Positions 29,403-38,861 of a stretch of 64,000 nucleotides of DNA are shown here, piece after piece (within the stretch, counting starts at the first letter, position 1; every line of letters starts with the position of its first letter). The notes under the pieces were generated by a model, which was given only the letters and a program-made list of their open reading frames with translations, made no database searches and had not been told where the DNA came from. The position numbers were made by a program, and so were the translations under genes. Source of the stretch: Ignatzschineria cameli (GTDB taxonomy: Bacteria; Pseudomonadota; Gammaproteobacteria; Cardiobacteriales; Wohlfahrtiimonadaceae); contig NZ_QEWW01000007.1 of assembly GCF_003121895.1 (NCBI RefSeq), positions 24,913 to 88,912 on the forward strand, given 5' to 3'.

Positions 29403-29900
29403 CTACTTCTTAAAATGAAGCAATGGAGCGGGATCTTTCGCTAAGAGATCCCCAGCTTCTGGCTCTGTAATATCATAGATGCCATATCCTAGCGCCTCGA
29501 TAAATTGCACCGCGCCCTTATTCTCACGATAGAGATCGATATAACTTGCGCCCTTTGCTTCTGCCGCTTGCATCAAAGCAGTACCAACACCTAATCGAAT
29601 CCACTCTTTATCCACCGCAATACGCTCAACAGCATCCTCTTCGATAGCGACAACGCCAATTAATTCACCATCACAATAGGCGCCTAGTAATATGGATATT
29701 TCACTCAAAAGCGCGATTGTCTCTGCCTCAGTTGCAGGATAGAGCGGCTTTTGAACCGCGTTATTGATCTCCTCTAATCGCTGATAAAGCAGTGTTGCCG
29801 CAGAGGCTATCTCTTTTTCCGGCACCGGCGCAATACGATATGAGAAAGATTCCTTATCCACTTTATTACGCTCTTCTTCACCATTTTTTACAACATTCAT
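29403..29900 (-). CDS. GNAT-family N-acetyltransferase
   Basis: 165 residues from the ATG at 29900 (GGGAG six bases upstream; a GTG one codon earlier is the alternative). Acetyl-CoA site motif A is VDKEWIRLGVGTALMQAAEAKG with the R-x-x-G-x-G/A pattern, near residue 108. The region NKGAVQFIEALGYGIY is motif B. The substrate cannot be read from sequence. Confidence 0.85.
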   Translation of the reverse strand: MNVVKNGEEERNKVDKESFSYRIAPVPEKEIASAATLLYQRLEEINNAVQKPLYPATEAETIALLSEISILLGAYCDGELIGVVAIEEDAVERIAVDKEWIRLGVGTALMQAAEAKGASYIDLYRENKGAVQFIEALGYGIYDITEPEAGDLLAKDPAPLLHFKK

Positions 29901-30020
29901 CACGCGCTCCCTTTATCTCATTAAACTAACTAAACTGGCTGAACTCACCCGTCTGATTCAGCACTACGGCGCCTATCTTACACAAATCTTGATGACCATA
30001 AACCATCATAGACAAAAAAA

Positions 30021-30042
30021 TGCCACCTTTAATTGGTGGGCA
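30021..30042 (-). terminator. Intrinsic terminator
   Basis: TGCC-ACC pairs with GGTGGGCA (one bulge) and is followed on the minus strand by seven Ts. It serves the minus-strand membrane-protein gene ending at 30160. Confidence 0.75.
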
Positions 30043-30046
30043 GCTC

Positions 30047-30107
30047 TATTACTATTGCTATTGCTATTGCTGTTACTATTGCCTATTACTGATTACTATT
30101 ACTGATT
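30047..30107. repeat. Low-complexity TATTGC/TATTAC repeat
   Basis: CTATTG occurs three times in direct succession (30053-30070) within about 60 bases built from TATTRC hexamers and ATTACT. It is intergenic, between a terminator and the end of the membrane-protein gene. Confidence 0.6.
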
Positions 30108-30159
30108 AGGTAGGATCTTGCCCTTCCTACCCTTAATCACTTGACCTGTATGAGATTGC

Positions 30160-30705
30160 TTAATTAGGCTCCTCAATACGACCTGGCTTACGGTTAGGAT
30201 TCTCATCATAGGCTTTTGCCACTTTAGAGAATTTAATTGCCACAACCGCACAGATATAGGCAAAGATCGCCCCTAAAACTGCACCGATCGGAACAATGAT
30301 AAAGATCCGATAGGAGAAGGAGCTAATTCCCAACATCTGCGCAATCGGCTCATCGATAAAGAAGATAATACCTACGATCACTAGGAGATAGAAGAAGCTT
30401 AAGATAAATCCACGCTTTAAGGCTGTCAGGCGGAAAAGCCCTCCGAGATCCTGTTTCGCAAAGCTGCTCATCCAAAATCCTAAGATCAGTCCCAATGGTA
30501 AAATCGCAGAGAAGGTGATAGTTGAGAAGGGAACGATCTTACTCAGCTCCATCGCCGCATTATTGCCATCAGCTACCAACTTATTGAGAATGGTAAAGCC
30601 GAGAATATAGGAGATTAATGCAAATAGATTAAAGATGAAAAAAAAGGTTAAGGTAATTCTACCACTCTGATTCTGCTGATAGACTTGATCCGGCCGTGTT
30701 GTCAT
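30160..30705 (-). CDS. Four-helix membrane protein of unknown function
   Basis: 181 residues with four hydrophobic segments (about 18-42, 58-80, 100-118 and 130-158) and a basic, proline-containing C-terminal tail. No family recognised. It stands alone, with its own terminator, between the GNAT gene and the divergent sbcDC operon. Confidence 0.75.
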   Translation of the reverse strand: MTTRPDQVYQQNQSGRITLTFFFIFNLFALISYILGFTILNKLVADGNNAAMELSKIVPFSTITFSAILPLGLILGFWMSSFAKQDLGGLFRLTALKRGFILSFFYLLVIVGIIFFIDEPIAQMLGISSFSYRIFIIVPIGAVLGAIFAYICAVVAIKFSKVAKAYDENPNRKPGRIEEPN

Positions 30706-31118
30706 AACAAACTCCTTCCCACAAATATGCTAAGCTTGAGTCATTGCCATAGAGCGTCAATAGAAGCACAATCCCATTGTTCACCCTAATCGCGATAACC
30801 GATAGAGATGACCGATACCATTAAGCGAAAGATTCTTGCAAAAGAGCATACTTACAAAAACCTGCCAGCCGATAATGTATCGATAATGATTTAATTTCAA
30901 TGGAATCATTCTAACATATTGACCCATTATTAAGATCGTTATAATCAAATTTAGTCTCAATTTTTATAATCAAACTGATAATCTAATTGATGACGATTCT
31001 TACAAATGGTTTTTTAAGATGGAGAGCTCAAACTGATCCTCAAAATGAGCGACTAAAAGAGGAGTTACCACAAGATCAAAGAAGATTTCAGCGATTAGGC
31101 GTATCCATTAGGAGTTAT

Positions 31119-32264
31119 ATGAAAATTTTACATACTGCCGATTGGCATCTTGGAAAGCTGATTCACGGCATCTATATGACAGAAGATCAGCGCGTTATTT
31201 TGGAGCAACTAACCGCTTACATCGAGCAAGAGCGCCCGGATCTTATCATCATTGCCGGCGATCTCTATGATCGAGCGATTCCCCCTGTTGAAGCGATTGA
31301 GCTCCTTGATCAATTTCTCCGAGAGATTGCGCTCAAAGCGGGGATTCCCATTATCGCAATTACCGGGAATCACGATAGTCCTAAGCGTCTTCAATTTGGC
31401 AATGAATTTCTCCAGAGCCAAGCATGCTACTTAGTCACTGAATTAGATCCAACCTTTACGCCGATTGTGCTCTCTGATTCATGGGGCGAGGTTCACTGCT
31501 ACCCTATTCCCTATCTTGAGCCCTCTATGGTGCGCTATCTCTTGCAAGATGAGCAGATCACCGATCACGATAGCGCCCTAAAGGCGATCATTCAGCGGAT
31601 CGAAAAACGATATAACCCCGATGTGCGCAATATTTTGATTCTCCATGCTTTTGTGACCCACTCCTCTTCGAGCGAAAAACTCACCTCCGATTCTGAGCGC
31701 CCCCTCTCCATTGGTGGAAGTGAATATGTCTCTGCCGAACATTTTGAGATCTTCGATTATGTCGCCCTAGGACACCTCCATCAAGCGCACTATATTAAAG
31801 ATGAGCGTATTCAATACTCTGGCTCTCTCCTCAAGTACTCCCAATCGGAGGCAAATCATCGGAAAGCGATTTTAGAGATTGAGTTAGGCCCTAAAGGGGA
31901 GCTCTCTATTGAGAAGATCCACTTTACTCCAAGGCGAGATCTCCGGGAGGTTAAAGGATACTTAAAAGAGATTCTCCAGATGCCACAGAGTGAAGATTAC
32001 TGCTTTGTCACCCTCCTAGATGAGACCCCCGTTTTGCAGCCGATGGCGCAGATCCGCACTGTTTTCCCCAATGCGATGCATGTTCAGCGCTTACCTCTCA
32101 ATACGCCAATGTTTCACAAGGAACATTTAAGCACCCCTAAAAAGAAGCAGGAGGATGATCTTTCGCTCTTTACCGGCTTCTATCGCACTCTACTTAATAG
32201 AGAGCCCGATGCCGAGACCTTAAAAATATTTACCGATGCCATCGAGCAAGCAGAGAGAGAATAA
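31119..32264 (+). CDS. sbcD: Nuclease SbcCD subunit D
   Basis: Mre11-type Mn-dependent nuclease; with SbcC it cleaves DNA hairpins and processes ends. The start at 31119 is chosen because MKILHTADWHLGK begins there after TAGGAG; an in-frame upstream ATG at 30987 would add 44 unlikely residues. Phosphoesterase motifs in order: DWHLG (8-12), GDLYDRA (near 48), GNHDS (near 84), HAFVTH (near 175), GHLHQ (near 214). 381 residues. The gap before it (30706-31118) shows no clear signal. Twelve bases separate it from sbcC. Confidence 0.95.
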   Translation: MKILHTADWHLGKLIHGIYMTEDQRVILEQLTAYIEQERPDLIIIAGDLYDRAIPPVEAIELLDQFLREIALKAGIPIIAITGNHDSPKRLQFGNEFLQSQACYLVTELDPTFTPIVLSDSWGEVHCYPIPYLEPSMVRYLLQDEQITDHDSALKAIIQRIEKRYNPDVRNILILHAFVTHSSSSEKLTSDSERPLSIGGSEYVSAEHFEIFDYVALGHLHQAHYIKDERIQYSGSLLKYSQSEANHRKAILEIELGPKGELSIEKIHFTPRRDLREVKGYLKEILQMPQSEDYCFVTLLDETPVLQPMAQIRTVFPNAMHVQRLPLNTPMFHKEHLSTPKKKQEDDLSLFTGFYRTLLNREPDAETLKIFTDAIEQAERE

Positions 32265-32276
32265 AGGAGAATCACG

Positions 32277-35200
32277 ATGCGCCCTATTCAATTAACCCTC
32301 ACCGCATTTGGCCCCTATCATCAAACAGAAGTGATCGATTTTCGTCAACTTGCGCCACATAACCTCTTTGTGATCTCAGGAAAAACAGGTGCCGGCAAAA
32401 CAACGATCTTTGATGGCATCGCCTATGCGCTCTATGGAGAACCTAGCGGAACCGATCGGAAAGAGGCGGTCTCTTCACTTCGCAGTGATTTTGTAACCGA
32501 TGATCAGCCGACAACCGCGGAGCTGATCTTTGAATTACGGGGTCAGCGCTATCGTATCTTCCGGCAGCTTCCCTACCTAAAAAGGGGTAATAAGACACAA
32601 ACACCGGGGAAAGCGGAGCTCTATCAGCTCAATGATGATGCACTTCAAGCTGATCTCTTTGCAGAGACGCCGCTTGTTGAACGGCAGATTCCCAATATGG
32701 TTAACCCCAAAATCGAAGAGCTCTTAGGGCTCAATCGGGATCAATTCAATCAACTTGTGATGCTCCCTCAAGGGGAGTATCAGCGCTTTTTAACCTCTAA
32801 AACAACGGAGAAAGAGGCTATTTTACGCACCGTCTTCAATACCGAACGTTATCAAACTGTGGTGGAGAATCTAAAAATGAGTGCCGATCGCGCGAAAGAG
32901 GAGGTAACAAAAACCCAAGCGCGTTATACCTCTCTGATCCAATCGATCCATCAGCAACTCCCCCAACGGGAATCCCCTTTCTTCGAGCACTTTCAAGAGG
33001 AGGGGGAGATTCAGATCAATAGTTTTCAAGCGATTGCTGGCCTAGAGATAGAAGCAGCATTTTATCAGGCAAAAGAGCGCACTATTCATAAAGAGATTGT
33101 GCAACAGGAAGAGATGATCAGCGCAGAGCAGGAGCGACTTGTAGAGAGTCGTTCGCTCAATGCTAAATTCCAAGAGTTAGAGAGTGCTCAAAAACATCTT
33201 CAAGCTCTCAGCGCAGAGCAGTTCACTATTAATGGCTTAAAGCATTCTGTCGATCTTTCGGAAAAAGCACTATCGATTGAGAAATTTGCCAATGATGCCA
33301 TCCGGTTACGTAGAGAGCATGCTGAGGCAAAAGTTGAATTAGCAGCAGCTCAAGAGCGTTTCAAAGAGGCGGAATTGAGCCATCAATCTGCATTCGAAAA
33401 ATATCAACTTGCGCAGGGAAAAGAGGAGCTTATCACCACCCTTAGTGAGGAGGTGACCCTTCTTGAGAGTCGAGAAAGAGATATTGCAACGCTTAACCAA
33501 TATCAAATAGCTATCTCTCACAGCCAAGCGCAGATTACCCAGATTCAACAAGAGATAAATCGTTTAACCGATATTATCCAGAAAAAAGAGACGGAAAAGC
33601 GTGATTACCAGCAGAGAATAAAAAATGCTGAAGCTAGTAGCGATCCGATCGCGCAATATCAACAATTGCATAGCTACTTTCAACAGCTCTCCACACAACT
33701 TGAGAAGCAAAAGAGTGAACAAGCTGCTCTTCTATTACTTAAAGAAGAGAAGAAGAGAGGAGCAATTGCGCTTGAAAATGCGCAAAAAGCGCAGAAAGAG
33801 GCCGCGGCAAGATTCTATCAACAGCAAGCCTTAACGCTTATGCATACACTTGAAGCGGGCCAACCTTGCCCTGTTTGTGGCAGTCTCGAGCATCCTTATA
33901 AAACCGATGAAGCACCGATTGATCAAACAGATATCGATGTAACCGATGGATCTCCTATCAACCCCCAAGATGATTTTGAAGCGGCTAATCAGAATCTAAT
34001 TACAACACAACGACGATATGATCAGCTGATCGATAGAGAAAAAGAGATTGATGAGCGGCTGCAACACATTGCTGAAGAGCTACAAGAAGAGTGGCAAAAA
34101 ATTACCGATCTTCGCCAACAAGAGAGTGATTATATCGCGCCCTTGGCACTAGAGATCGCAACTTATGAGCTCACAGTTTCATCCCTTATTGCAAATAGCC
34201 AAAAAGTAGAGTCTGCCTTTATCGATAGCCAACACTCATTACAATTATTACGCACATTACGCCCCCAATTTGAAGCGATTGAAAGAGATTTGGTGCAGCA
34301 TCAAACAGTGCTCGAACAACTGAAAGAATCTTATCAAAATGAGAAGCATCGCCTTACAGAGATGGAGAGTACGCTTAAATCAATCCTTCAAAATATTCCG
34401 GAAAATCTGCGCGATACTGCCGCCTATCGAAGCTATCTCGATCAGCAAAAAACGGCATTAACAACGCTTAAAACGCAACTTAAAGAGGCAGAAAAAAGAA
34501 TACAGGAAGCAGAAAAAGAGCGAGCGCTGGCTTCTCAGAAGTTAGAGCAGCAGCAAATGCAACAAGAGAGACTCTCTCTTCACTTAGCGAAAGCGGAAGA
34601 TGAGTTTCATAAGGCGCTCTTTCAAGCCCTTTTTATCAAAAGAGCAGATGATGGCACTGAGCTAGCAGATGAGGCACAATTTATCGAAGCGCAGCAACAG
34701 ATTCCTCATCTTACGGTAAATCGCGCAAAGGTTGCCGAGTTTGAACGGCAATATCTCATTGCCAATGAAAAGGTCAATGCGCTAACAGAGGCTCTAACGG
34801 GGAAAGAGCCGATCGATCTCTCTGCCCTTGAGCAAAAGGTAAATTCAAATAGAGAACAGCTCATAAAGCTACAACGATCATTTAGTGAAAATCAGCAACT
34901 CATCTCTCATATTGAGCAGACGATTGCCGGGATTGGTAAGATCAGTACCGCTTTAGAGGCGGCGCGTTCTCTCCATGAAAAAACAGTTGAAGTCTATGAT
35001 CTTGTCCGCGGGCAAAATAGCAGTCGTATCTCGCTCGAGCGTTTTATCTTGATCGAATATTTTGAAATGATTATTCACGCTGCCAATATTCGGCTTCAGC
35101 AGATGAGTAATGGTCAATTTCAATTTATGCGCTCCGAAGATATTGCTTCTCGCAATGTTCAAAGTGGTTTAGATCTCAATATCTATGATGCTTATACTGG

Positions 35201-35522
35201 GGAGAATCGGGATGTGAAGACACTCTCCGGTGGAGAGAAATTTAAAGCCTCGCTTAGCCTCTCCTTAGGGATGGCAGATGTAATTCAATCGCACAAAGGC
35301 GGGGTATCTATTGATACGCTCTTTATTGATGAAGGTTTTGGCGCACTCGATGAAGAATCTCTCCTCCAAGCGATAGATGTCCTTATCGAGCTCCAAGCCT
35401 CCGGACGCATGATCGGCGTGATCTCTCATGTAGAGGAGCTCAAGCAGACATTACCGGCGCGTATCGAAGTCACCAAAACAAAGAGTGGCTACAGCAAAAC
35501 CGCTATTATTCATCACCAATAG
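32277..35522 (+). CDS. sbcC: Nuclease SbcCD subunit C
   Basis: Rad50-type SMC-like ATPase, 1,081 residues (E. coli 1,048). Walker A SGKTGAGKTTIFDGIAYALYG near residue 36, Q-loop region LPQGEYQRFL near 162, a long Gln/Glu-rich coiled coil, and the zinc hook PCPVCGS near residue 530 that joins two complexes. The coil returns to the signature LSGGEKFKAS near 982 and Walker B TLFIDEGFGALD near 1018. SD AAAGGAG. The operon ends here; the next feature is the repeat family. Confidence 0.95.
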   Translation: MRPIQLTLTAFGPYHQTEVIDFRQLAPHNLFVISGKTGAGKTTIFDGIAYALYGEPSGTDRKEAVSSLRSDFVTDDQPTTAELIFELRGQRYRIFRQLPYLKRGNKTQTPGKAELYQLNDDALQADLFAETPLVERQIPNMVNPKIEELLGLNRDQFNQLVMLPQGEYQRFLTSKTTEKEAILRTVFNTERYQTVVENLKMSADRAKEEVTKTQARYTSLIQSIHQQLPQRESPFFEHFQEEGEIQINSFQAIAGLEIEAAFYQAKERTIHKEIVQQEEMISAEQERLVESRSLNAKFQELESAQKHLQALSAEQFTINGLKHSVDLSEKALSIEKFANDAIRLRREHAEAKVELAAAQERFKEAELSHQSAFEKYQLAQGKEELITTLSEEVTLLESRERDIATLNQYQIAISHSQAQITQIQQEINRLTDIIQKKETEKRDYQQRIKNAEASSDPIAQYQQLHSYFQQLSTQLEKQKSEQAALLLLKEEKKRGAIALENAQKAQKEAAARFYQQQALTLMHTLEAGQPCPVCGSLEHPYKTDEAPIDQTDIDVTDGSPINPQDDFEAANQNLITTQRRYDQLIDREKEIDERLQHIAEELQEEWQKITDLRQQESDYIAPLALEIATYELTVSSLIANSQKVESAFIDSQHSLQLLRTLRPQFEAIERDLVQHQTVLEQLKESYQNEKHRLTEMESTLKSILQNIPENLRDTAAYRSYLDQQKTALTTLKTQLKEAEKRIQEAEKERALASQKLEQQQMQQERLSLHLAKAEDEFHKALFQALFIKRADDGTELADEAQFIEAQQQIPHLTVNRAKVAEFERQYLIANEKVNALTEALTGKEPIDLSALEQKVNSNREQLIKLQRSFSENQQLISHIEQTIAGIGKISTALEAARSLHEKTVEVYDLVRGQNSSRISLERFILIEYFEMIIHAANIRLQQMSNGQFQFMRSEDIASRNVQSGLDLNIYDAYTGENRDVKTLSGGEKFKASLSLSLGMADVIQSHKGGVSIDTLFIDEGFGALDEESLLQAIDVLIELQASGRMIGVISHVEELKQTLPARIEVTKTKSGYSKTAIIHHQ

Positions 35523-35537
35523 TTTATAGGCACCATC

Positions 35538-35875
35538 GATGCCGACCCGCAGGCATGCGATGGTGATAAGAACAAAATGGTGAGTTCCCGCCCCTCAACA
35601 AACTTTCTTAAAAACCATAAGAATGATCCATTAAAACAAAACAAGCTGATGGATTGCCGGAGATTACTATCACACGCTTCCATAAGCTGCATGCCGGCAA
35701 ATGGCGATCTTCTATCACCCACTATTTTCTTAGAACAAAAAGAGCTGTTGAGTTGCCGGAGATCACTATCGCATTCTTCCATAAATCTCACGCCGGCAAA
35801 TGGCATCAAAGATGCCAAACCGCGGGCATGCACCGGTAAAAAGAACGAAATGGTTGGTTCCCGCCGCTCAACAAC
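35538..35875 (+). repeat. Structured repeat unit, locus 1 (left of relBE)
   Basis: One unit of a family found six times in the window. Two 47-base A modules, 35654-35700 and 35753-35799, each open TTGCCGG and close CCGGCAA and contain ACTATC and CTTCCA. A small hairpin lies between them (GGCGAT...ATCACC region, 35703-35720). Then a GGCATC/GATGCC hairpin and a CGCGGG...CCCGCC stem follow (35802-35870). The stretch 35560-35870 repeats at locus 2 with an offset of exactly 1,038 bases. Reading frames crossing it are not genes. Confidence 0.85.
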
Positions 35876-35951
35876 CCCTCTTATTGAATCAAAGATACAA
35901 TAGATGTTGATGAAATCTGTATCGAAAAATAGAGAGGCATTCAGAAAACTA

Positions 35952-35966
35952 TATTGAATTTCAATA
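35952..35966. promoter_or_regulatory. Candidate relBE operator
   Basis: TATTGAA-T-TTCAATA, a palindrome around one base, about 70 bases before relB. Type II antitoxins usually repress their own operon through such sites. Confidence 0.4.
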
Positions 35967-36034
35967 GTGAATTTCCCACAATGGAAAAAGATCAACTAAA
36001 TTCAAAAGGATTACTCACAATGACGAGGGAAAAG

Positions 36035-36259
36035 ATGTTAGCGATAGAACTACCTGAAGAGATCTCTACACGATTGACTGCTTTAGCTCATAAAGCCGGT
36101 ATCAGTGAGGAAGAGTATATTAAAGAAGCTCTTTTGGAACATATTATCGATATCGAAGAAGCTCAAATCGCAGAGCAAATTCTAGAACGTATCCATCAAG
36201 GTCAAGAGTCGTCCCATAGTAGTAAAGAAGTGAGAAGAAGACTTGGTCTGGAAAGTTGA
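36035..36259 (+). CDS. relB: RelB-type antitoxin
   Basis: 74 residues from the ATG at 36035, chosen because MLAIELPEEISTRLTALAHKAG is the standard N-terminus of this family and GAGGG lies just upstream; ATGs at 36020 and 35981 and a TTG at 35954 are in frame. Ribbon-helix-helix DNA-binding domain first, then an acidic C-terminal segment (IDIEEAQIAEQILERIHQG) that should wrap the toxin. Overlaps relE by 17 bases, so translation is coupled. Confidence 0.88.
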   Translation: MLAIELPEEISTRLTALAHKAGISEEEYIKEALLEHIIDIEEAQIAEQILERIHQGQESSHSSKEVRRRLGLES

Positions 36260-36509
36260 ATATTCTAATAAGGTTTTAAAAGTACTAAAAAAAATCGATA
36301 AAACTCATGCCAAACGTATAGTAGATGTCTTAGAGCTACAAATCGCTCAATTAGATGACCCCAGAATAAGGGGAAAAGCACTAAATGGAAATTTTAAAAA
36401 CTTATGGCGCTATAGAGTCGGCGATTATAGGATCATCTGCGATATACAAGATAATCAATTAACAATTCTGGCTCTCTTTATCGGACATCGAAAGAGAATT
36501 TATAGATAA
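36243..36509 (+). CDS. relE: RelE-type mRNA interferase toxin
   Basis: 88 residues from a TTG start inside the end of relB. ParE/RelE fold: KVEYSNKVLKVLKKIDKTHAKRI, then LNGNFKNLWRYRVGDYRIICDI and a C-terminal LFIGHRKRIYR. The Arg/Lys set and terminal Tyr used by RelE to cut mRNA in the ribosomal A site are present. Neutralised by the upstream antitoxin. The pair is flanked by two copies of the structured repeat, which suggests it came or can leave as a cassette. Confidence 0.88.
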   Translation: MVWKVEYSNKVLKVLKKIDKTHAKRIVDVLELQIAQLDDPRIRGKALNGNFKNLWRYRVGDYRIICDIQDNQLTILALFIGHRKRIYR

Positions 36510-36562
36510 CTAATCATATAAAAAATTTCTCAATCGCAGGAAATCACACCTTAACGATATTT

Positions 36563-37125
36563 CCCCGGCACTGAAAGTGCCGAATAGCGGGCATGCACCG
36601 GCAAAAAGAACGAAATGGTTGGTTCCCGCCCCTCAACAAACTTTCTTAAGAACCATAAGAATGATCAATTGAAACAAAACAGGCTGATGGATTGCCGGAG
36701 ATCACCACTGCATCCTTCCATAAGTTGCATGCCGGCAATTGGCGATCTTCTATCACCCACTATTTTCTTAGAACAAAAAGAGCTGTTGAGTTGCCGGAGA
36801 TCACTATCGCATTCTTCCATAAATCTCACGCCGGCAAATGGCATCAAAGATGTCAAACCGCGGGCATGCACCGGCAAAAAGAACGAGATGGTTGGTTCCC
36901 GCCTCTCCATAAGCCTTCTTAAGAACAATTCATCAAAATAGCAAAGGCTGAACGTTGCCGGATCTTACTATCGCGTATTTTCAGAAACCCCGCGCCGGCA
37001 GATGGCAATTTCTCAATCGCCAGCAATACCTTTTAGAGAGATGCTCTCGGCATCATCGATGCCAAACCGCGGGCATGCACCGGTAAAAAGAACGAAATGG
37101 TGAGTTCCCGCCGTTCAACAGACCT
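36563..37125 (+). repeat. Structured repeat array, locus 2 (right of relBE)
   Basis: Three A modules: 36692-36738, 36791-36837 and 36955-37001. The first hairpin is GGCACT-GAA-AGTGCC at 36567-36581; at the same place other copies have GGCATC/GATGCC, a paired change. Two C stems (CGCGGG or AGCGGG with CCCGCC) follow GCATGCACCGG. The array ends 24 bases before the stop of the converging abgT-like gene. Confidence 0.85.
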
Positions 37126-37148
37126 TCTTAAGAATTATTCCCTGATCA

Positions 37149-38678
37149 TTACATTGGCCCTAAAGGCAGGCCTAAGCTGTAATAGATTAAAAAGAGAACC
37201 GTCCAACTACTGATAAAGATTAAACAGTACGGCAACATTATGGAGAGGAAGGTACCAAAACGAACCTTAGCATTATATTGCGCAATTAGGGCTAAAACCA
37301 TCGGCAGATAGGGGTTTGTCGGTGAGATCACATTGGTGGTGGAATCCCCGATTCGATACGCCATCTGAATCGCTTCCGGCTCAACACCAACTAACATTAA
37401 GAGCGGCACAAAGACCGGCGCCATCATCGCCCATTGTGCAGAGCCACTAAAGACCACTAGATTGATCAACCCCGCTAAAATCACTAAAGCCCCCAACATC
37501 ACCACATTGGGCAATTGAATCTCCGCCAATAGATCAGCCCCTGAGACTGCCAACCACATCGATAAATTGGTCCAGTTAAACCAACCGATAAATTGAGCAA
37601 TAAAGAAGACTAAAACGATATAGCCTCCCACATTTTTAAGCGCATTTGCCAATAATGTAGGAAGATCATCAAAATGACGAATTATGCCGGCAAAGATCCC
37701 ATAAACAATGGCGCAACTGATAAAGAAGGTCATAATAATCGGAATCATGCCACTTAAGAAGGGAGAAGGCACTAACCCTCCATTACTATTTCTTAAGGGG
37801 GAATCCTCCGGATAGAGCGTAGCAACAAGTAAAATAATAAAGAGTAACGCATAAAAACCGGTGATCTTTAATGCCCGCTTCTCTTTTGCCGTCACCTGAT
37901 ATGTATCACTCCCCACAGGAGCTAAGTTATCACGATAGTCGGCAGTAATGGGAAAACGGGGTTCGATAATCTTCTCAGTAATCCAAGTCCCTAAGATCGT
38001 TAAGAAAGGGACAGAGAGCAACATAAAGTACCAGTTTGCAGCCGGCGTAATCTCAACACCATTGATGATCTTAGACGCTTCATTAGTCACCCCCGAGAGA
38101 AGAACATCGGTCCCGGCAATAAAGATATTTGCAGTAAAGCCTGCCGCAACCGCAACAAACCCAGCACAGATCCCCACTATCGGATTTCGCTGCGTGGCAG
38201 CAAAGATAATCCCCGCTAAGGGAGGAACAAGTACAAAGGCCGCATCAGAAGCGAGATTCCCAACAATTCCAACAATAAAGATTGAAGCGGTTACAAAACG
38301 GCGTGGAGCATTGAGTAGTAGCGCCTTAATCGCCGAATCCGCTAAGCCTACCTCTTGCACTAGACCGACAGCGATCATCATACAGAGTACTAAACCAAGT
38401 GGCTTAAAATCGATAAAGTTACTCACCGTCGATTGCAGGATATAGACCAATCCCTCACCACTGATCAGATTACGAATCGAGACCACATCATTGGTAACCG
38501 GATGGATCACCTCTAAATTGATACCACTTAAAATCGCAGAGAGAACCGCAATTAAGAGACAAAAAATCACAAATAGATAGAGCGGATTGGGGATCTTATT
38601 CCCAAATGATTCCACCCGATCAAACCAACTACGTTTCTCCCCCACGCTTGAGGAATACTCTAAATTCTTCTGCTGCAT
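37149..38678 (-). CDS. AbgT-family transporter
   Basis: About 509 residues, matching the 508 of E. coli AbgT, which takes up p-aminobenzoyl-glutamate; other members (MtrF) export sulfonamides. Start at 38678, MQQKNLEYSS, with AAGGAG upstream; an ATG at 38711 lacks that. Multiple membrane segments; FGNKIPNPLYLFVIFCLL opens the first. Conserved PTNPYLPMVLALIAQY and SGSAQWAMMAPVFVPLLM lie near the C-terminus. Next to two M20 hydrolases, import of an amide substrate that they cleave is the likely role. Confidence 0.9.
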   Translation of the reverse strand: MQQKNLEYSSSVGEKRSWFDRVESFGNKIPNPLYLFVIFCLLIAVLSAILSGINLEVIHPVTNDVVSIRNLISGEGLVYILQSTVSNFIDFKPLGLVLCMMIAVGLVQEVGLADSAIKALLLNAPRRFVTASIFIVGIVGNLASDAAFVLVPPLAGIIFAATQRNPIVGICAGFVAVAAGFTANIFIAGTDVLLSGVTNEASKIINGVEITPAANWYFMLLSVPFLTILGTWITEKIIEPRFPITADYRDNLAPVGSDTYQVTAKEKRALKITGFYALLFIILLVATLYPEDSPLRNSNGGLVPSPFLSGMIPIIMTFFISCAIVYGIFAGIIRHFDDLPTLLANALKNVGGYIVLVFFIAQFIGWFNWTNLSMWLAVSGADLLAEIQLPNVVMLGALVILAGLINLVVFSGSAQWAMMAPVFVPLLMLVGVEPEAIQMAYRIGDSTTNVISPTNPYLPMVLALIAQYNAKVRFGTFLSIMLPYCLIFISSWTVLFLIYYSLGLPLGPM

Positions 38679-38697
38679 CACTATCTCCTTTCTATTC

Positions 38698-38847
38698 TCA
38701 TCCAATTGCACTCTTCTTTAAGGCAATTTTAACGCCAATCTTGACGTCCATTTTCACGCTCATCGGCACAACACTCTCTGCCATCAACCGATTGATAATG
38801 ACTCGTAATTCTTCAACTTCCTCCGCTGCCCTACATCCGGCATCCAT
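38698..38847 (-). CDS. Possible 49-residue protein between M20 hydrolase and AbgT genes
   Basis: A short frame with a near-perfect SD (AAAGGAG, seven bases before ATG at 38847) and a stop 20 bases before the AbgT start. The product begins MDAGCRAAEEVEELRVIINR and is amphipathic and basic at its C-terminus, with no membrane helix. Same strand and spacing as its neighbours, so co-transcribed. No family recognised; expression is unproven. Confidence 0.45.
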   Translation of the reverse strand: MDAGCRAAEEVEELRVIINRLMAESVVPMSVKMDVKIGVKIALKKSAIG

Positions 38848-38861
38848 CTGTTATCTCCTTT

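Noticed and set aside
35577..36941. Plus- and minus-strand reading frames of 60-110 codons inside the repeats
   Set aside because: They recur at each array because the repeat is open in several frames; starts lack SD sequences and the encoded peptides simply follow stem sequences.
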